From Halothiobacillus sp. (GTDB lineage: Bacteria; Pseudomonadota; Gammaproteobacteria; Halothiobacillales; Halothiobacillaceae), in NCBI GenBank assembly GCA_023255735.1, contig JAGDVP010000010.1:62001-126000 (forward strand): 64,000 nt of DNA, given 5' to 3'. The notes beneath the pieces are model-generated. The model was not told the origin of the DNA. It saw only the letters and a list, made by a program, of their open reading frames with translations, and made no database searches. Position 1 is the first letter of the stretch. Every line of letters begins with the position of its first letter. A program made the translations under genes and the position numbers. Below are positions 38,234-46,874 of the stretch, in pieces.

Positions 38234-39009
38234 ACCAAGCTAATCGTTAAATTCATGCTATTTATGCCCAGTTTCGCGGGAATGGGGGTGAACTGACCCA
38301 CCCGCGCGATCGCCTCTATCGCCCCGCGCTCCAGTACCGCAGAAGGCGCCGGGGTGAGCAAATGAATGTTCACAATGCGGCCATCGGCTTGCACGGTAAA
38401 GCCCACCTCAACAACCCCTTCCAGATTAAGCCTGCGCGCCAGTGGCGGGTAAAACTTCTCTCGTTCAATGGCGGCGGCGAGGGCGGCTTGATAGGCCGAG
38501 AGAAGATCCTGCTTTGCTTCGTGAATGGGCACGGGCTCAGGGGCTGGAGCGGGTGCGGCCGGTGCAGCGGGTGCTTTGATGCTGGGCTCTGGAGCGGGGG
38601 GCGTGCTTGCCGCAGAAGCGGGGGGCGCCTCGGATGGTTGCGCCGCCGAGCGCGTAGGCTTAGGGTGAGTTTTAGGCTCGGTGTGCTTGGGCGCTGCGGG
38701 CCTGATTTTTTCGGGCTTAGGTTGAGCGATTTTGGGCGATTCTGCGGGCTGAGTTACGGGCTGAACCACGGGCAATGGCTCGGGTGCAGGCTCGGGTAAA
38801 GGCTTAGGTGATGGTTCGGGCGAAGGTTCAGGTGTCGCCTCACTGGGCGGCGTGGGTGTTGGCGCGGGCGCGAACATGCTCAAGGTGATCGGCACGCCGG
38901 CTTCGGGCGGCGTTGGCACGCTGGGTTTCTGCCAAAACCACAACAGCAGGCCTAAAAGCGCACCATGGAGCGCAAGGGTGACTAAAAAACCAACCCGCGA
39001 TGGCGTCAT
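38218..39009 (-). CDS. tonB: TonB energy-transducing protein
   Basis: TonB carries proton-motive energy from ExbBD to outer-membrane receptors. The 263-residue product has one N-terminal helix (about 8-27) and a long Pro-rich periplasmic spacer (about 40-165) of PEP/PKP/PAP repeats. The C-terminal TonB domain contains YPPLARRLNLEGVVEVGFTVQADGRI. It overlaps exbD by 4 bases in an exbB-exbD-tonB operon. The divergent TonB-dependent receptor operon is its likely client. Confidence 0.93.
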   Translation of the reverse strand: MTPSRVGFLVTLALHGALLGLLLWFWQKPSVPTPPEAGVPITLSMFAPAPTPTPPSEATPEPSPEPSPKPLPEPAPEPLPVVQPVTQPAESPKIAQPKPEKIRPAAPKHTEPKTHPKPTRSAAQPSEAPPASAASTPPAPEPSIKAPAAPAAPAPAPEPVPIHEAKQDLLSAYQAALAAAIEREKFYPPLARRLNLEGVVEVGFTVQADGRIVNIHLLTPAPSAVLERGAIEAIARVGQFTPIPAKLGINSMNLTISLVYKLR

Positions 39010-39398
39010 GGCAAGGATTCAGTGCGAATGCTCAAATGTTCAAGTCCCCGGCTTTTTAGCGCGTCAACCACCGTCACAAAGTCACCAAATGCCGTTTTTT
39101 TATCCACGGAACACACAATCACTTGGGTTTTTTCCACGCTATCTAAGCGTGCGTTTAAGGCGGGCTGCGTGATGGGCGCACCATCAAGAAATAAGGCACC
39201 CTCGGCATTGATGCTGATGACTAGCGCAGGGTTGGTGCTGGCCGGTTGCGCCGCCGTCGCTTGCGGTAACGTGACGTTAAGCTCGCCTTGGCTGATAAAC
39301 GTCGCCGTGGTGAGCACAATGGCCAGCAACACCAACATGATGTCGATAAATGGGATGACATTAATTTGATCAAAGCGTCGCAAGGCCACGTTAGTCAT
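39006..39398 (-). CDS. exbD: Biopolymer transport protein ExbD
   Basis: ExbD is part of the ExbBD proton channel that energises TonB. The ATG at 39398 is chosen because it gives the usual ExbD N-terminus (ALRRFDQINVIPFIDIMLVLL) and overlaps the exbB stop (ATGACTAA). The frame open to 39470 is exbB sequence in another frame. The 130-residue product has one membrane helix with the essential aspartate in PFIDIMLVLL (about residue 18) and a periplasmic domain. Confidence 0.93.
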   Translation of the reverse strand: MTNVALRRFDQINVIPFIDIMLVLLAIVLTTATFISQGELNVTLPQATAAQPASTNPALVISINAEGALFLDGAPITQPALNARLDSVEKTQVIVCSVDKKTAFGDFVTVVDALKSRGLEHLSIRTESLP

Positions 39399-39855
39399 CG
39401 CCTCGGGGGGTGGGATATTCTTTGCCTTGGGTGCGTTGCAATTGCCCCCATTGCGCGGTGAGTACATCAATTTTTCGCAAAAAACCGTTGTAAATCAGTA
39501 TGGCGGGTATCGCAACCACCAAGCCCAGCGCTGTGGCTTTCAACGCTAAAGCCAGGCCCAACATAATCTGATTGGCCGCAATATGCCCACTTTGGCCGAG
39601 CTCATGGAAGGTGATTAAAATGCCGAGCACGGTGCCGAGCAAGCCCACATACGGCGCGTTGGCGCCAATGGACGACAACGCGGTGAGGTGGTGCGTGAGC
39701 GCGATAGTGAGCGTTTCTCGATCGGTAAACGCCTCGAGCCGAACTTGCCTGTAGTACAGCCAGCGCTCAATGGAAAGCCAAACCAGCACAAAGCTCATCA
39801 AGCCTAAAATGCCCAAAATAAAGGCATCGAGGTACTGTTGTATAAAATCGATCAT
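39391..39855 (-). CDS. exbB: Biopolymer transport protein ExbB (MotA/TolQ/ExbB family)
   Basis: ExbB forms the pentameric scaffold of the TonB motor. The 154-residue product has three hydrophobic segments (about 12-33, 68-90, 100-125) and the family motif APYVGLLGTVLGILITFHELG. The AALKATALGLVVAIPA-type channel helix is also present. It is short compared with the roughly 240-residue E. coli protein because it lacks the N-terminal periplasmic extension, as in many minimal ExbB proteins. A -10-like TATGAT lies on minus at 39894-39889, 34 bases upstream of the start. Confidence 0.9.
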   Translation of the reverse strand: MIDFIQQYLDAFILGILGLMSFVLVWLSIERWLYYRQVRLEAFTDRETLTIALTHHLTALSSIGANAPYVGLLGTVLGILITFHELGQSGHIAANQIMLGLALALKATALGLVVAIPAILIYNGFLRKIDVLTAQWGQLQRTQGKEYPTPRGDD

Positions 39856-39979
39856 AAAAATCCTAGGCTGCGGGCAAATTTAACGCGCATCATAGCGTAT
39901 CAAATATCCCAGTTTTTCGGCTGGTGTTATTTCGCGGGTGGTTTCGTCATTTCTTGTTCGATAGTGCGGGGACGACTTG

Positions 39980-40010
39980 ATCGATATATACTTTGATAAA
40001 TTATGCGGAC
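39980..40010 (+). promoter_or_regulatory. Possible ModE-like operator upstream of the TonB receptor operon
   Basis: ATCGATATATA (39980-39990) matches the left half of the ModE operator as I recall it (ATCG-N-TATATA). After six bases the right half TAAATTATGCG is only a partial match to TATATAACGAT. A -10-like TATACT overlaps it. Judged from memory of the consensus and weak on one side. Confidence 0.28.
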
Positions 40011-40059
40011 AGGGCGGCGCATTCTTTATTTTAAATTTAAAAAATCAGTTGGAGCCGTG

Positions 40060-42081
40060 ATGAATTCTGTTTTTTCTGGGGCGCTATCCACCCGGCGAAC
40101 GGTGCTTGGCATCGCTATTTTGCTCGCAAATTTACCCGGTGTTGGCTATGCCGATTCGGTATTTGATTTAGGCCAAGTGGATGTTTCAAGTGACAATATT
40201 GCCACCAGCACCGACCCCAGTGCCACGGTGGTGGATGCCACAACCCTGCGCGATCGCAATCAAATCAATCTCGCCCAGGCGTTGCAAGATGTGCCGGGTG
40301 TGACTTTGTCGAGCGGTGGGCAGCGCAACGAGGATCAAGTTTATATTCGGGGGTTTGATTCCACCCAAACCACCCTAAATATTGATGGTGTGCCGGTGTA
40401 TGTGCCCTACGATGGCAATATTGATTTATCGCGTTTTTTAACCGCCGATTTATCGCAGGTGGTGGTTTCAAAGGGTTTGAGTTCGTTGATGTACGGTCCT
40501 AATAATATGGGCGGTAGTATTAATTTGGTAACCAAGCGACCCAGCCAGCCCTTGTCTGGCCGAGTTGATGCAGGTTTTAGCGCGGGGAAAGATGGCGTGT
40601 TTAGCCGCCATGAAGGGGTGCAGCTTGCTAGTCGCCCTAACGATTTGTTTTATGTTCAAGGCGGTGTCGAGCGCTCAAGTTCGGGTAATTATCCGCTCTC
40701 AGCCGCTTATCAGGCCACCCCCGCCCAGCCAACCGGTGAGCGCTTAAATGCCTATTCAAAAATTACCAATTGCAATTTGCGGCTTGGCTTCACACCCAAC
40801 GCAACCGATGAGTACACCGTGTCGTATTACGGTACGTCGGGCAACAAAGGTTCGCCACCGTACACGGGTAAGGTGGGTGCTACCCGCTATTGGCAATGGC
40901 CTGAGTGGAATAAAAATGGTCTGTATTATTTAGGTAAAACAGCGGTAGCGGGCGGCCTGCTTAAAACGCGATTGTATTACGACGCGTTTGATAACAAGTT
41001 GAGCTCGTTCGATAACGCCAGTTACACCACGCAAAACAAACCGTATGCCTTCAACTCGCAATATGCCGATCACAGCACCGGCGGCGGGTTGGAATGGGAT
41101 CGCGGTTTTGGCGCGCACGATATTAAATTGATGGCACAAGCCAAATATGATGTGCATCGCGAGCGTAATTTGGCCGATGGCGCGCAACGTTATGATTCTT
41201 CTTGGTTGCAATTCAAAAGCCACATTTTCAGCATCGGCGGCGAGGATCGCATTGCGTTAGGTGATGCCACTCATCTCACCCTCGGCTATCGCTATGATCG
41301 CTCACAAATAACGCAAGCTCAGGAATATGCGAACAAGGCTGAAACAACCGTGCGCGATATGAAGGTTGCAGGCGCAAGTGGGTCGAATAATCTGCAAGCG
41401 GTGCTGACTCATAACGCGTTCGGTCAAACGTTTCATATTGGCGTGGCGCACAAAACCCATTTCCCGACCATTAAAGATATTTTCTCCTACCGCTTAGGCG
41501 CATCCATTCCCAATCCGGCGCTGGGTGCGGAAGCCGCCAACACCGTGGATGCCGGCGTGAAAGGCCGCATTTTTGGTGGGGCAAATTACTCGGCTACGTT
41601 ATTTACGAGCCGCATTACCGACGCCATCGAAATGGTCGCGCTGACCCCCACGCTCGGACAAAATCAGAATGTCGGCAATGCCAAAAATAGTGGTTTGGAG
41701 CTCACGTTCTCAACGGCTCTGGGCTCAAGTTTTGCGATTACCAGTAATTACACCTACCTTGCACGCACCTTAGGCACGGGCGGGCTTGTCGCTACGGGTA
41801 CGCCTCGGCACAGTGGTTTTGTTGATTTGTCTTGGTTCCCACTCGCGAAATGGACGTTTGATGCCGAATTGCGTGGTTATTCCGCCCGCCAAACGGCAAC
41901 CAATGGCTTGCAGCCCACCGCAGGCTACGCCACTTTGGCAGTGCGCGCGCGCTATGACGTGGCCAAAAACTGGACCCTTCGGGCGGGGGTCGACAACCTA
42001 ACCGACCGCGCTTATCAAGTCACCGAGGGCTTTCCCAGCATGGGGCGCACGGTGTATGGCGATGTGGAGGCGCGGTTTTAA
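40060..42081 (+). CDS. TonB-dependent outer-membrane receptor
   Basis: The 673-residue receptor has a signal peptide ending near VGYADS (about residue 30). A plug domain (about 45-155) contains LAQALQDVPGVTLSSGG, YIRGFDSTQTTLNIDGVPV and MYGPNNMGGSINLVTKRP. A 22-strand-type beta-barrel follows, ending in an aromatic residue (EARF). The ATG at 40060 has GGAG upstream; the frame extends to 40003. It is the first gene of a six-gene run whose members overlap or nearly touch and is divergent from exbB-exbD-tonB. The substrate is unknown; the operon's ModD and FecCD-type importer point to a molybdenum or tungsten species or a metal chelate. Confidence 0.93.
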   Translation: MNSVFSGALSTRRTVLGIAILLANLPGVGYADSVFDLGQVDVSSDNIATSTDPSATVVDATTLRDRNQINLAQALQDVPGVTLSSGGQRNEDQVYIRGFDSTQTTLNIDGVPVYVPYDGNIDLSRFLTADLSQVVVSKGLSSLMYGPNNMGGSINLVTKRPSQPLSGRVDAGFSAGKDGVFSRHEGVQLASRPNDLFYVQGGVERSSSGNYPLSAAYQATPAQPTGERLNAYSKITNCNLRLGFTPNATDEYTVSYYGTSGNKGSPPYTGKVGATRYWQWPEWNKNGLYYLGKTAVAGGLLKTRLYYDAFDNKLSSFDNASYTTQNKPYAFNSQYADHSTGGGLEWDRGFGAHDIKLMAQAKYDVHRERNLADGAQRYDSSWLQFKSHIFSIGGEDRIALGDATHLTLGYRYDRSQITQAQEYANKAETTVRDMKVAGASGSNNLQAVLTHNAFGQTFHIGVAHKTHFPTIKDIFSYRLGASIPNPALGAEAANTVDAGVKGRIFGGANYSATLFTSRITDAIEMVALTPTLGQNQNVGNAKNSGLELTFSTALGSSFAITSNYTYLARTLGTGGLVATGTPRHSGFVDLSWFPLAKWTFDAELRGYSARQTATNGLQPTAGYATLAVRARYDVAKNWTLRAGVDNLTDRAYQVTEGFPSMGRTVYGDVEARF

Positions 42082-43151
42082 TGCAATTTATGTCGCAGAC
42101 TGATGCTCAGGTCTCGGGCTTTGATCCTCGGCGTCGGGCTTGGCTTGCCGGGCTTATTGCCGCGCCGCTCTTGCCTTGGGCGGAGCGCGCGATGGCCGCT
42201 GCGCCCACCCGGGTTTACGGCGCGAATCCGGTGGTGAGTTATCTTTTGGCGGCTTTGGCGCCCGAAACATTTTTAGGTTGGAATTTTCCACCCCCGCCCC
42301 AAAGCCGAGGCTATTTTAGTGATGCGGTATTAGCCAAGCCGGTCATCGGCGGGTTCTTCGGCCAAGGAAAATCGCCCAATGTGGAGGTGCTGCTCTCCAC
42401 GCGCCCAGAGCTTGCGATTGTGTCGGGCGCGGCGGCGGTGGGCACGCAGGTCAGCGAGGTTCAGCTCAAGAAATTGGGCATTGCGGTGAAAAATTTATCG
42501 CTGGATAAAGTGGCGGACTACCCCGCCGCCATTGAAACTTTAGGGCAATGGCTGGGTATTACGGCGCGCGTGCAGCCAGCGGCCGATTTGTGTCGGCGGC
42601 TGTTGGCTCAATTAAATAGCTTGCCCATGCCCCAGCCAGCGCCAGTGATTTATTACGCGGAGCAAGCCAATGGTTTGGCGACCGAGTGTCCGGGGTCATT
42701 TCATGCCGAGGTCTTGGATTTGCTTCACGCAACCAATCCGATGCAATGTCCGGGGGGTAAAACCGATGGCTTTGGCATGGTGCGCATCTCACTTGAGACG
42801 TTATATCAAATGAACCCGCAATGGGTTTTAACCCAAGAGCCCCAAGCGGTGCATGCGTTTGAGCGCGATGCGCGCTATGCCAATTTGGCCGCAGTCAAAA
42901 ACAAGCAAATTCTGCTGGCGCCGCAAGTGCCGTTTCGCTGGATTGATCGACCGCCGTCTTTTATGCGTATTTTGGCTGCATTTTGGCTTTATGATCGGGT
43001 GTACCCTGGGCATCATCGGTTTGATTTGGCGCGCATCACCAAAGAATTTATGCGGGCATTTTTTAATGTCTCAATGAGTGATGACGCGCTTTCTGCCATG
43101 TTAAACCCCCTGTCTGGCGGGATGAGTGCGGGGCAGGCCGCCACCGAATGA
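42081..43151 (+). CDS. ABC transporter substrate-binding protein, FecB/MolA-like
   Basis: This 356-residue protein has an N-terminal DPRRRAWLAGL motif followed by a hydrophobic region and AMAAAP, consistent with Tat export (cleavage near residue 40). The mature part is a class III binding protein with two lobes joined by a long helix. Recognisable segments are RVYGANPVVSYLLAALAPE and PNVEVLLSTRPELAIVSG. Its start shares one base with the receptor stop. The related MolA of Haemophilus binds molybdate and tungstate, but no ligand residues can be assigned here. Confidence 0.85.
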   Translation: MQFMSQTDAQVSGFDPRRRAWLAGLIAAPLLPWAERAMAAAPTRVYGANPVVSYLLAALAPETFLGWNFPPPPQSRGYFSDAVLAKPVIGGFFGQGKSPNVEVLLSTRPELAIVSGAAAVGTQVSEVQLKKLGIAVKNLSLDKVADYPAAIETLGQWLGITARVQPAADLCRRLLAQLNSLPMPQPAPVIYYAEQANGLATECPGSFHAEVLDLLHATNPMQCPGGKTDGFGMVRISLETLYQMNPQWVLTQEPQAVHAFERDARYANLAAVKNKQILLAPQVPFRWIDRPPSFMRILAAFWLYDRVYPGHHRFDLARITKEFMRAFFNVSMSDDALSAMLNPLSGGMSAGQAATE

Positions 43152-44158
43152 AGATCGGTTTAACCTTGCACATGGATGCCGATGTCATTCCCGATGTGGT
43201 GGCGCGTTACCGTGAGCAATTCGATTTGGTGCTACTCGCGGAACAAATGGGGCTCGATTGCATTTGGCTGACCGAGCATCATGGTCAAATTGATAGCCCA
43301 ACGCCGCGGCCTGAATTGTTTATCGCCCACGCCATGGCACGCACGCAGCGGATTAAATTTGGCACGGCGGCATTGCTGTTGGGGCAGCGCGCGCCGCTGG
43401 AGATTGCTGAAATTATCAGCATGCTGTCGGTTTTGGCGCCGCAGCGGATTCAAATTGGCTTAGCCAAAGGCGGGCCGTTTATTGCGCATCAACACATTTG
43501 GGCGGCAGCCGAGCAGCGGGGTGAGCGCTTGCTGGCCGCCTTGCCATTGCTGAAAAATTGGCTTAAAGGTCAAAAGGTTGCTGTGATTGAAGGTGGCGAA
43601 CCGGTGCCCTTGGTGCCTTATGTGTCGCAATTGGCAGACACGCCGCTCTTTGTGGCCACGCGTGACCCGGCCACAATCACGCAAGCAGCTAAGCTCGGCT
43701 TGGGTTTAATGGCCGCGCAGTTTTGGCCTGTGGCGGGGATTCGCGCCTCGGTGGCGCAATACACCATAGAGGCAGGCAAGGCACCTCGGCTTATGGTTGG
43801 GCGGGGTGTGTTGATTGATGACGATGAGCCCCGCGCTCGCCTGCGCGCGCTGGCCCATGTGAACCAAGTGCGCGCCCGTAAACACGCGGCCAAACGTGGC
43901 GGTTTATCTTCTCTGCCCCAGCCTTCGATAACCGATGCCACGCTGCCGCGGGGGATCGATAAAATTACGCTCGACAACATCGATGAATTTGCGCTCATAG
44001 GGTCGGTTGCCACCATCCGCGCAAGGCTGCCTGAGCTTTCGTCCTTGGGTGTGACTGATTTGGCGTTAAATCCTATGACCGACGATACCAGCGAGCGGTG
44101 CGAGCAACTTAATTTGATCGGCCAGTTGCTGCGGGAATTTGTTCAACATCATGATTAA
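43148..44158 (+). CDS. LLM-class flavin-dependent oxidoreductase
   Basis: The 336-residue product is a bacterial-luciferase-like TIM-barrel oxidoreductase that would use FMNH2 and oxygen. Motifs include LAEQMGLDCIWLTEHHG, ARTQRIKFGTAALLLGQRAPLEIAE and PQRIQIGLAKGGP. It is embedded between the binding protein and permease genes, overlapping both (ATGA upstream; 8 bases downstream), so it belongs to the transport operon. I recall luciferase-like proteins of the KPN_01858 type being associated with ModD-containing ABC loci, but cannot verify membership. A role in breaking down an imported chelate is speculation. Confidence 0.82.
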   Translation: MKIGLTLHMDADVIPDVVARYREQFDLVLLAEQMGLDCIWLTEHHGQIDSPTPRPELFIAHAMARTQRIKFGTAALLLGQRAPLEIAEIISMLSVLAPQRIQIGLAKGGPFIAHQHIWAAAEQRGERLLAALPLLKNWLKGQKVAVIEGGEPVPLVPYVSQLADTPLFVATRDPATITQAAKLGLGLMAAQFWPVAGIRASVAQYTIEAGKAPRLMVGRGVLIDDDEPRARLRALAHVNQVRARKHAAKRGGLSSLPQPSITDATLPRGIDKITLDNIDEFALIGSVATIRARLPELSSLGVTDLALNPMTDDTSERCEQLNLIGQLLREFVQHHD

Positions 44159-45149
44159 ATTCGGTATTTTTGGTATTTTGTTTGCTTCTCTGGCGGTGCT
44201 GGCAGGGCTGGGTATTGCGATAGGCCCCTTTGCGATGTCGCCCGGCCAGTTGGTGGGCGTTTTGATGCAGGGGCCTTTTGGCGCGCCTTCCCTGCTGCAC
44301 ACCATTGTTTGGGAAGTGCGCTTGCCCCATGTGGTCGGCGCGGTGCTGATTGGTGCCGCCTTAGCGATTTCTGGGGCGGCCTATCAGGGATTATTTATTA
44401 ATCCGCTGGTGAGCCCGGAAATTTTAGGGGTGTTGGCGGGGGCGGGTTTTGGGGCGGCGTTGGGTTTGGTTTTAAGCGATCACTTTGTCACAGTGCAACT
44501 GCTCTCGTTTATCTTTGGCTTGGTGGCAGTGGGCTTGGCCGTGCTGCTGGCTTGGCGGGTGGGCGATGAAGATGGGCTCATTGTGCTGGTGTTGGCGGGC
44601 ATGATTACCGCCGCGCTCTTTACCGCGTTGCTCTCGTTCATTAAATACACCGCTGATCCCTACGATAAACTCCCCGCCATTATTTATTGGCTTATGGGAT
44701 CCCTTGGGCAAATTACTTGGGCGCAATTGGCGTGGTCGGCGCCCGTGATTGGGCTGGCCAGTATTGGCTTAGTGCAACAAGCAGAGCGGCTCAACATTAT
44801 GAGTCAGGGCGATGAGGAGGCGCAGAGTTTGGGCGTGCCCGTGGTGCAAACGCGTATTCTCATTATCCTGCTCACCACGGTGTTGGCCTCTGTGACGGTG
44901 ATGTTGGCCGGCATGATTGCTTGGGTGGGCTTAATTGTGCCGCACCTGACCCGCTTGCTGTTGGGCGCGGATAACCGTCTGGTGCTGCCGGCCTCCTTGC
45001 TGGTGGGGGCGATTTATTTAGTGGCGGTCGATTTGCTCTCGCGCAATTTTACTTCGGTTGAAATCCCGATTGGCATTTTAACGGCCTTGATTGGCTTGCC
45101 AATCTTTGCGGGCTTACTGTTGCGCTTAGGGGCGAGCGGCTGGCGATGA
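44151..45149 (+). CDS. FecCD-family ABC transporter permease
   Basis: The 332-residue permease has about ten membrane helices and the FecCD/BtuC signature. This includes RLPHVVGAVLIGAALAISGAAYQGLFINPLVSPEILGVLAGAGFGA near residues 55-105 and EIPIGILTALIGLPIFAGLL near the C-terminus. This type II importer family moves siderophores, heme, cobalamin and, in MolBC, molybdate/tungstate. The ATG at 44151 overlaps the oxidoreductase stop; a TTG at 44139 is less likely. It overlaps the ATPase gene by 4 bases. Confidence 0.93.
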   Translation: MIKFGIFGILFASLAVLAGLGIAIGPFAMSPGQLVGVLMQGPFGAPSLLHTIVWEVRLPHVVGAVLIGAALAISGAAYQGLFINPLVSPEILGVLAGAGFGAALGLVLSDHFVTVQLLSFIFGLVAVGLAVLLAWRVGDEDGLIVLVLAGMITAALFTALLSFIKYTADPYDKLPAIIYWLMGSLGQITWAQLAWSAPVIGLASIGLVQQAERLNIMSQGDEEAQSLGVPVVQTRILIILLTTVLASVTVMLAGMIAWVGLIVPHLTRLLLGADNRLVLPASLLVGAIYLVAVDLLSRNFTSVEIPIGILTALIGLPIFAGLLLRLGASGWR

Positions 45150-45856
45150 TCCGCTGCGATCAATTATGCGGCGGTTATCGCGGCAAAGCCGTGTTTGGCC
45201 CTATCGATTTAACTTTTGAAGCGGGCAGTGTGGTGGCATTGCTTGGCGGCAACGGTTCAGGAAAAACCACCCTGCTTAAAACGATTTTAGGCTTGCGTCC
45301 GCCGCTATCGGGGGTGGTGTATTGGCAAAATAAACCCCTGCACGCGTTATCACTGGCCGAGCGCGCCCGCTTGGTGGCTTTTGTGCCGCAGCAGCATAAG
45401 GTGACCTTTGGCTTGCGGGTGCGGGATATTGTGGCCATGGGCAGCAAAGCTGGGCTCATAAAAGCCACTTCAGCAGAAGCATTGGCGCGTGCAGATGCCG
45501 CGTTAGCGCAATTAAAACAAAGCCATTTGGCTGAAAAACGCATCACCGAACTTTCGGGTGGTCAACAGCAACTCATTCTCATTGCCCGCGCTTTGGCGCA
45601 ACAAACCCCAGTTTTGGTGCTGGATGAACCGGTGAATCACCTCGATTGGGGGCATCAACAACGCTTGCTCGATTTAATCGTGCAGTTGGCCGCCACCGAG
45701 CGCACGATTATTTTCTCCACCCACCACCCCGATCACGCCAAGCGGGTGGCGCATCGCTGCGTTTTGATGCGGGCGGGGCAGGTTTTAGCTGATGGGGCTT
45801 GCGTGCAAAAGCTTACCTCCGACGCCCTTAACGATTTGTATCAATTGGATTTTTAG
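45146..45856 (+). CDS. ABC transporter ATP-binding protein, FecE/MolC-like
   Basis: The 236-residue ATPase has Walker A GGNGSGKT (34-41), the Q-loop in VAFVPQQHK, and the signature LSGGQQQ. Walker B LVLDEPVNHLDW and the switch histidine in STHHPDH are also present. It completes a type II importer with the preceding permease and binding protein. ModD starts 4 bases after its stop. Confidence 0.95.
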   Translation: MIRCDQLCGGYRGKAVFGPIDLTFEAGSVVALLGGNGSGKTTLLKTILGLRPPLSGVVYWQNKPLHALSLAERARLVAFVPQQHKVTFGLRVRDIVAMGSKAGLIKATSAEALARADAALAQLKQSHLAEKRITELSGGQQQLILIARALAQQTPVLVLDEPVNHLDWGHQQRLLDLIVQLAATERTIIFSTHHPDHAKRVAHRCVLMRAGQVLADGACVQKLTSDALNDLYQLDF

Positions 45857-45860
45857 TGCC

Positions 45861-46709
45861 ATGATTTATTTTACCACCGCAGAAATTGAGCAATGGCTCA
45901 ACGAAGATTTGCCCTTTCATGATGAAACCACCCGCGCCTTAGGCATTACAGACCAGCCAGGCTGGCTTGAGGTGCGCGCCCGCGAGTCCTCATCGATTAT
46001 CTGCGGCACTGAAGAGCTGGCCCGCATGGCCACATTGCTTGGGCTCGTGGTGCCGGTGAACCAGCCTTCTGGCTACTGCGCGCAGCAAGGCGAGCTCGTG
46101 ATGCGGTTGACGGGCACCGCAGGCAAGCTGCATCAGTGGTGGAAAGTCGCGGTCGTCATGCTGTCGCATTTAAGCGGCGTGGCGAGTGCAACCCGGCGGG
46201 TGGTGGACGCAATTCGCGTGGCTAACCCCCACATCCACTTAGCCACCACGCGAAAAGTGCCACCCGGACAGCGCAAATTAATGGTGAAAGCGGTGCTCAC
46301 CGGCGGCGGGGTGATTCATCGTTTAGGTTTATCGGAAAGCGTGCTGGTATTCGCCCAGCATCGGGCATTTATGCCGAGCGATATGAGTGTGGCTGCGATC
46401 GTGGCGCAACTGCGGCGCGAGTGCACCGAAAAACGCATCATGCTGGAGGCGGAAACAGAAGACGAAGCCATGGCACTCGTCCACGCGGGTGCGGATGTGG
46501 TTCAGTGCGATAAGCTTGCGCCCCCAATACTCAAGCGCTTGGTGCCCAAGCTTAAGGCCATCAATCCGCAGATTGTGGTATCGGCTGCCGGCGGGGTTAC
46601 CCCCGCCAATGCCGCTGAATTTGCCGCCACGGGGGTAGATTTACTCATCACCAGCAGCGTGTACCACGCACTGCCTGCCGATTTTGGTGTCACCATGGGT
46701 GCGTTCTAG
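45861..46709 (+). CDS. modD: ModD, quinolinate-phosphoribosyltransferase-like protein
   Basis: The 282-residue protein has the two-domain fold of nicotinate-nucleotide pyrophosphorylase (NadC). It carries the ModD-type central motif TTRKVPPGQRKLMVKAVL followed by HRLGLSESVLVFAQHR. The C-terminal barrel contains EAETEDEA, GADVVQCDKL and SAAGGVTPANAAEFAATGVD. ModD is encoded in molybdate transport operons of several Proteobacteria; its biochemical role is not established. The ATG at 45861 is used; the frame extends to 45792 inside the ATPase gene. NadC was considered but the HRLGLSE stretch and the transporter context favour ModD. Confidence 0.85.
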   Translation: MIYFTTAEIEQWLNEDLPFHDETTRALGITDQPGWLEVRARESSSIICGTEELARMATLLGLVVPVNQPSGYCAQQGELVMRLTGTAGKLHQWWKVAVVMLSHLSGVASATRRVVDAIRVANPHIHLATTRKVPPGQRKLMVKAVLTGGGVIHRLGLSESVLVFAQHRAFMPSDMSVAAIVAQLRRECTEKRIMLEAETEDEAMALVHAGADVVQCDKLAPPILKRLVPKLKAINPQIVVSAAGGVTPANAAEFAATGVDLLITSSVYHALPADFGVTMGAF

Positions 46710-46759
46710 CGCAGCCTTGCAACCTTGAAGCGCATGGGCGCGCAGGCGGGCAAAATTTT

Positions 46760-46788
46760 TTGCACCCAAGCGTGGGGTCTGTGCGTAT
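46760..46788 (+). promoter_or_regulatory. Putative ECF-sigma promoter of the sigma factor gene
   Basis: TTGCA (46760-46764), 17 bases, then TGCGTAT (46782-46788). The same two blocks at the same 17-base spacing occur 107 bases before the RiPP precursor gene. The expected start would give an 80-base leader for the sigma gene. Confidence 0.55.
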
Positions 46789-46874
46789 TCTTGCTTGGAG
46801 AATCGGCGGGGTAAAAGGCGTGTCTTTATTACCGCGTTTGAATTTAGCTTGAAAACGTAGCAGGAATAAGCCCC

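Noticed and set aside
39856-40059. A Fur box or metal riboswitch in the receptor leader.
   Set aside because: No GATAAT-type repeats of acceptable quality and no recognisable aptamer structure could be seen by eye.
45861-46709. NadC (quinolinate phosphoribosyltransferase).
   Set aside because: The TTRKVPPGQRK and HRLGLSESVLVF segments and the FecCD-type transporter operon fit ModD; nadA/nadB are not nearby.
46710-46874. GGGCAAAA/TTTTGCACCC repeat after modD as a terminator.
   Set aside because: The T run is inside the stem rather than after it, and the right arm overlaps the promoter-like TTGCA of the sigma gene.
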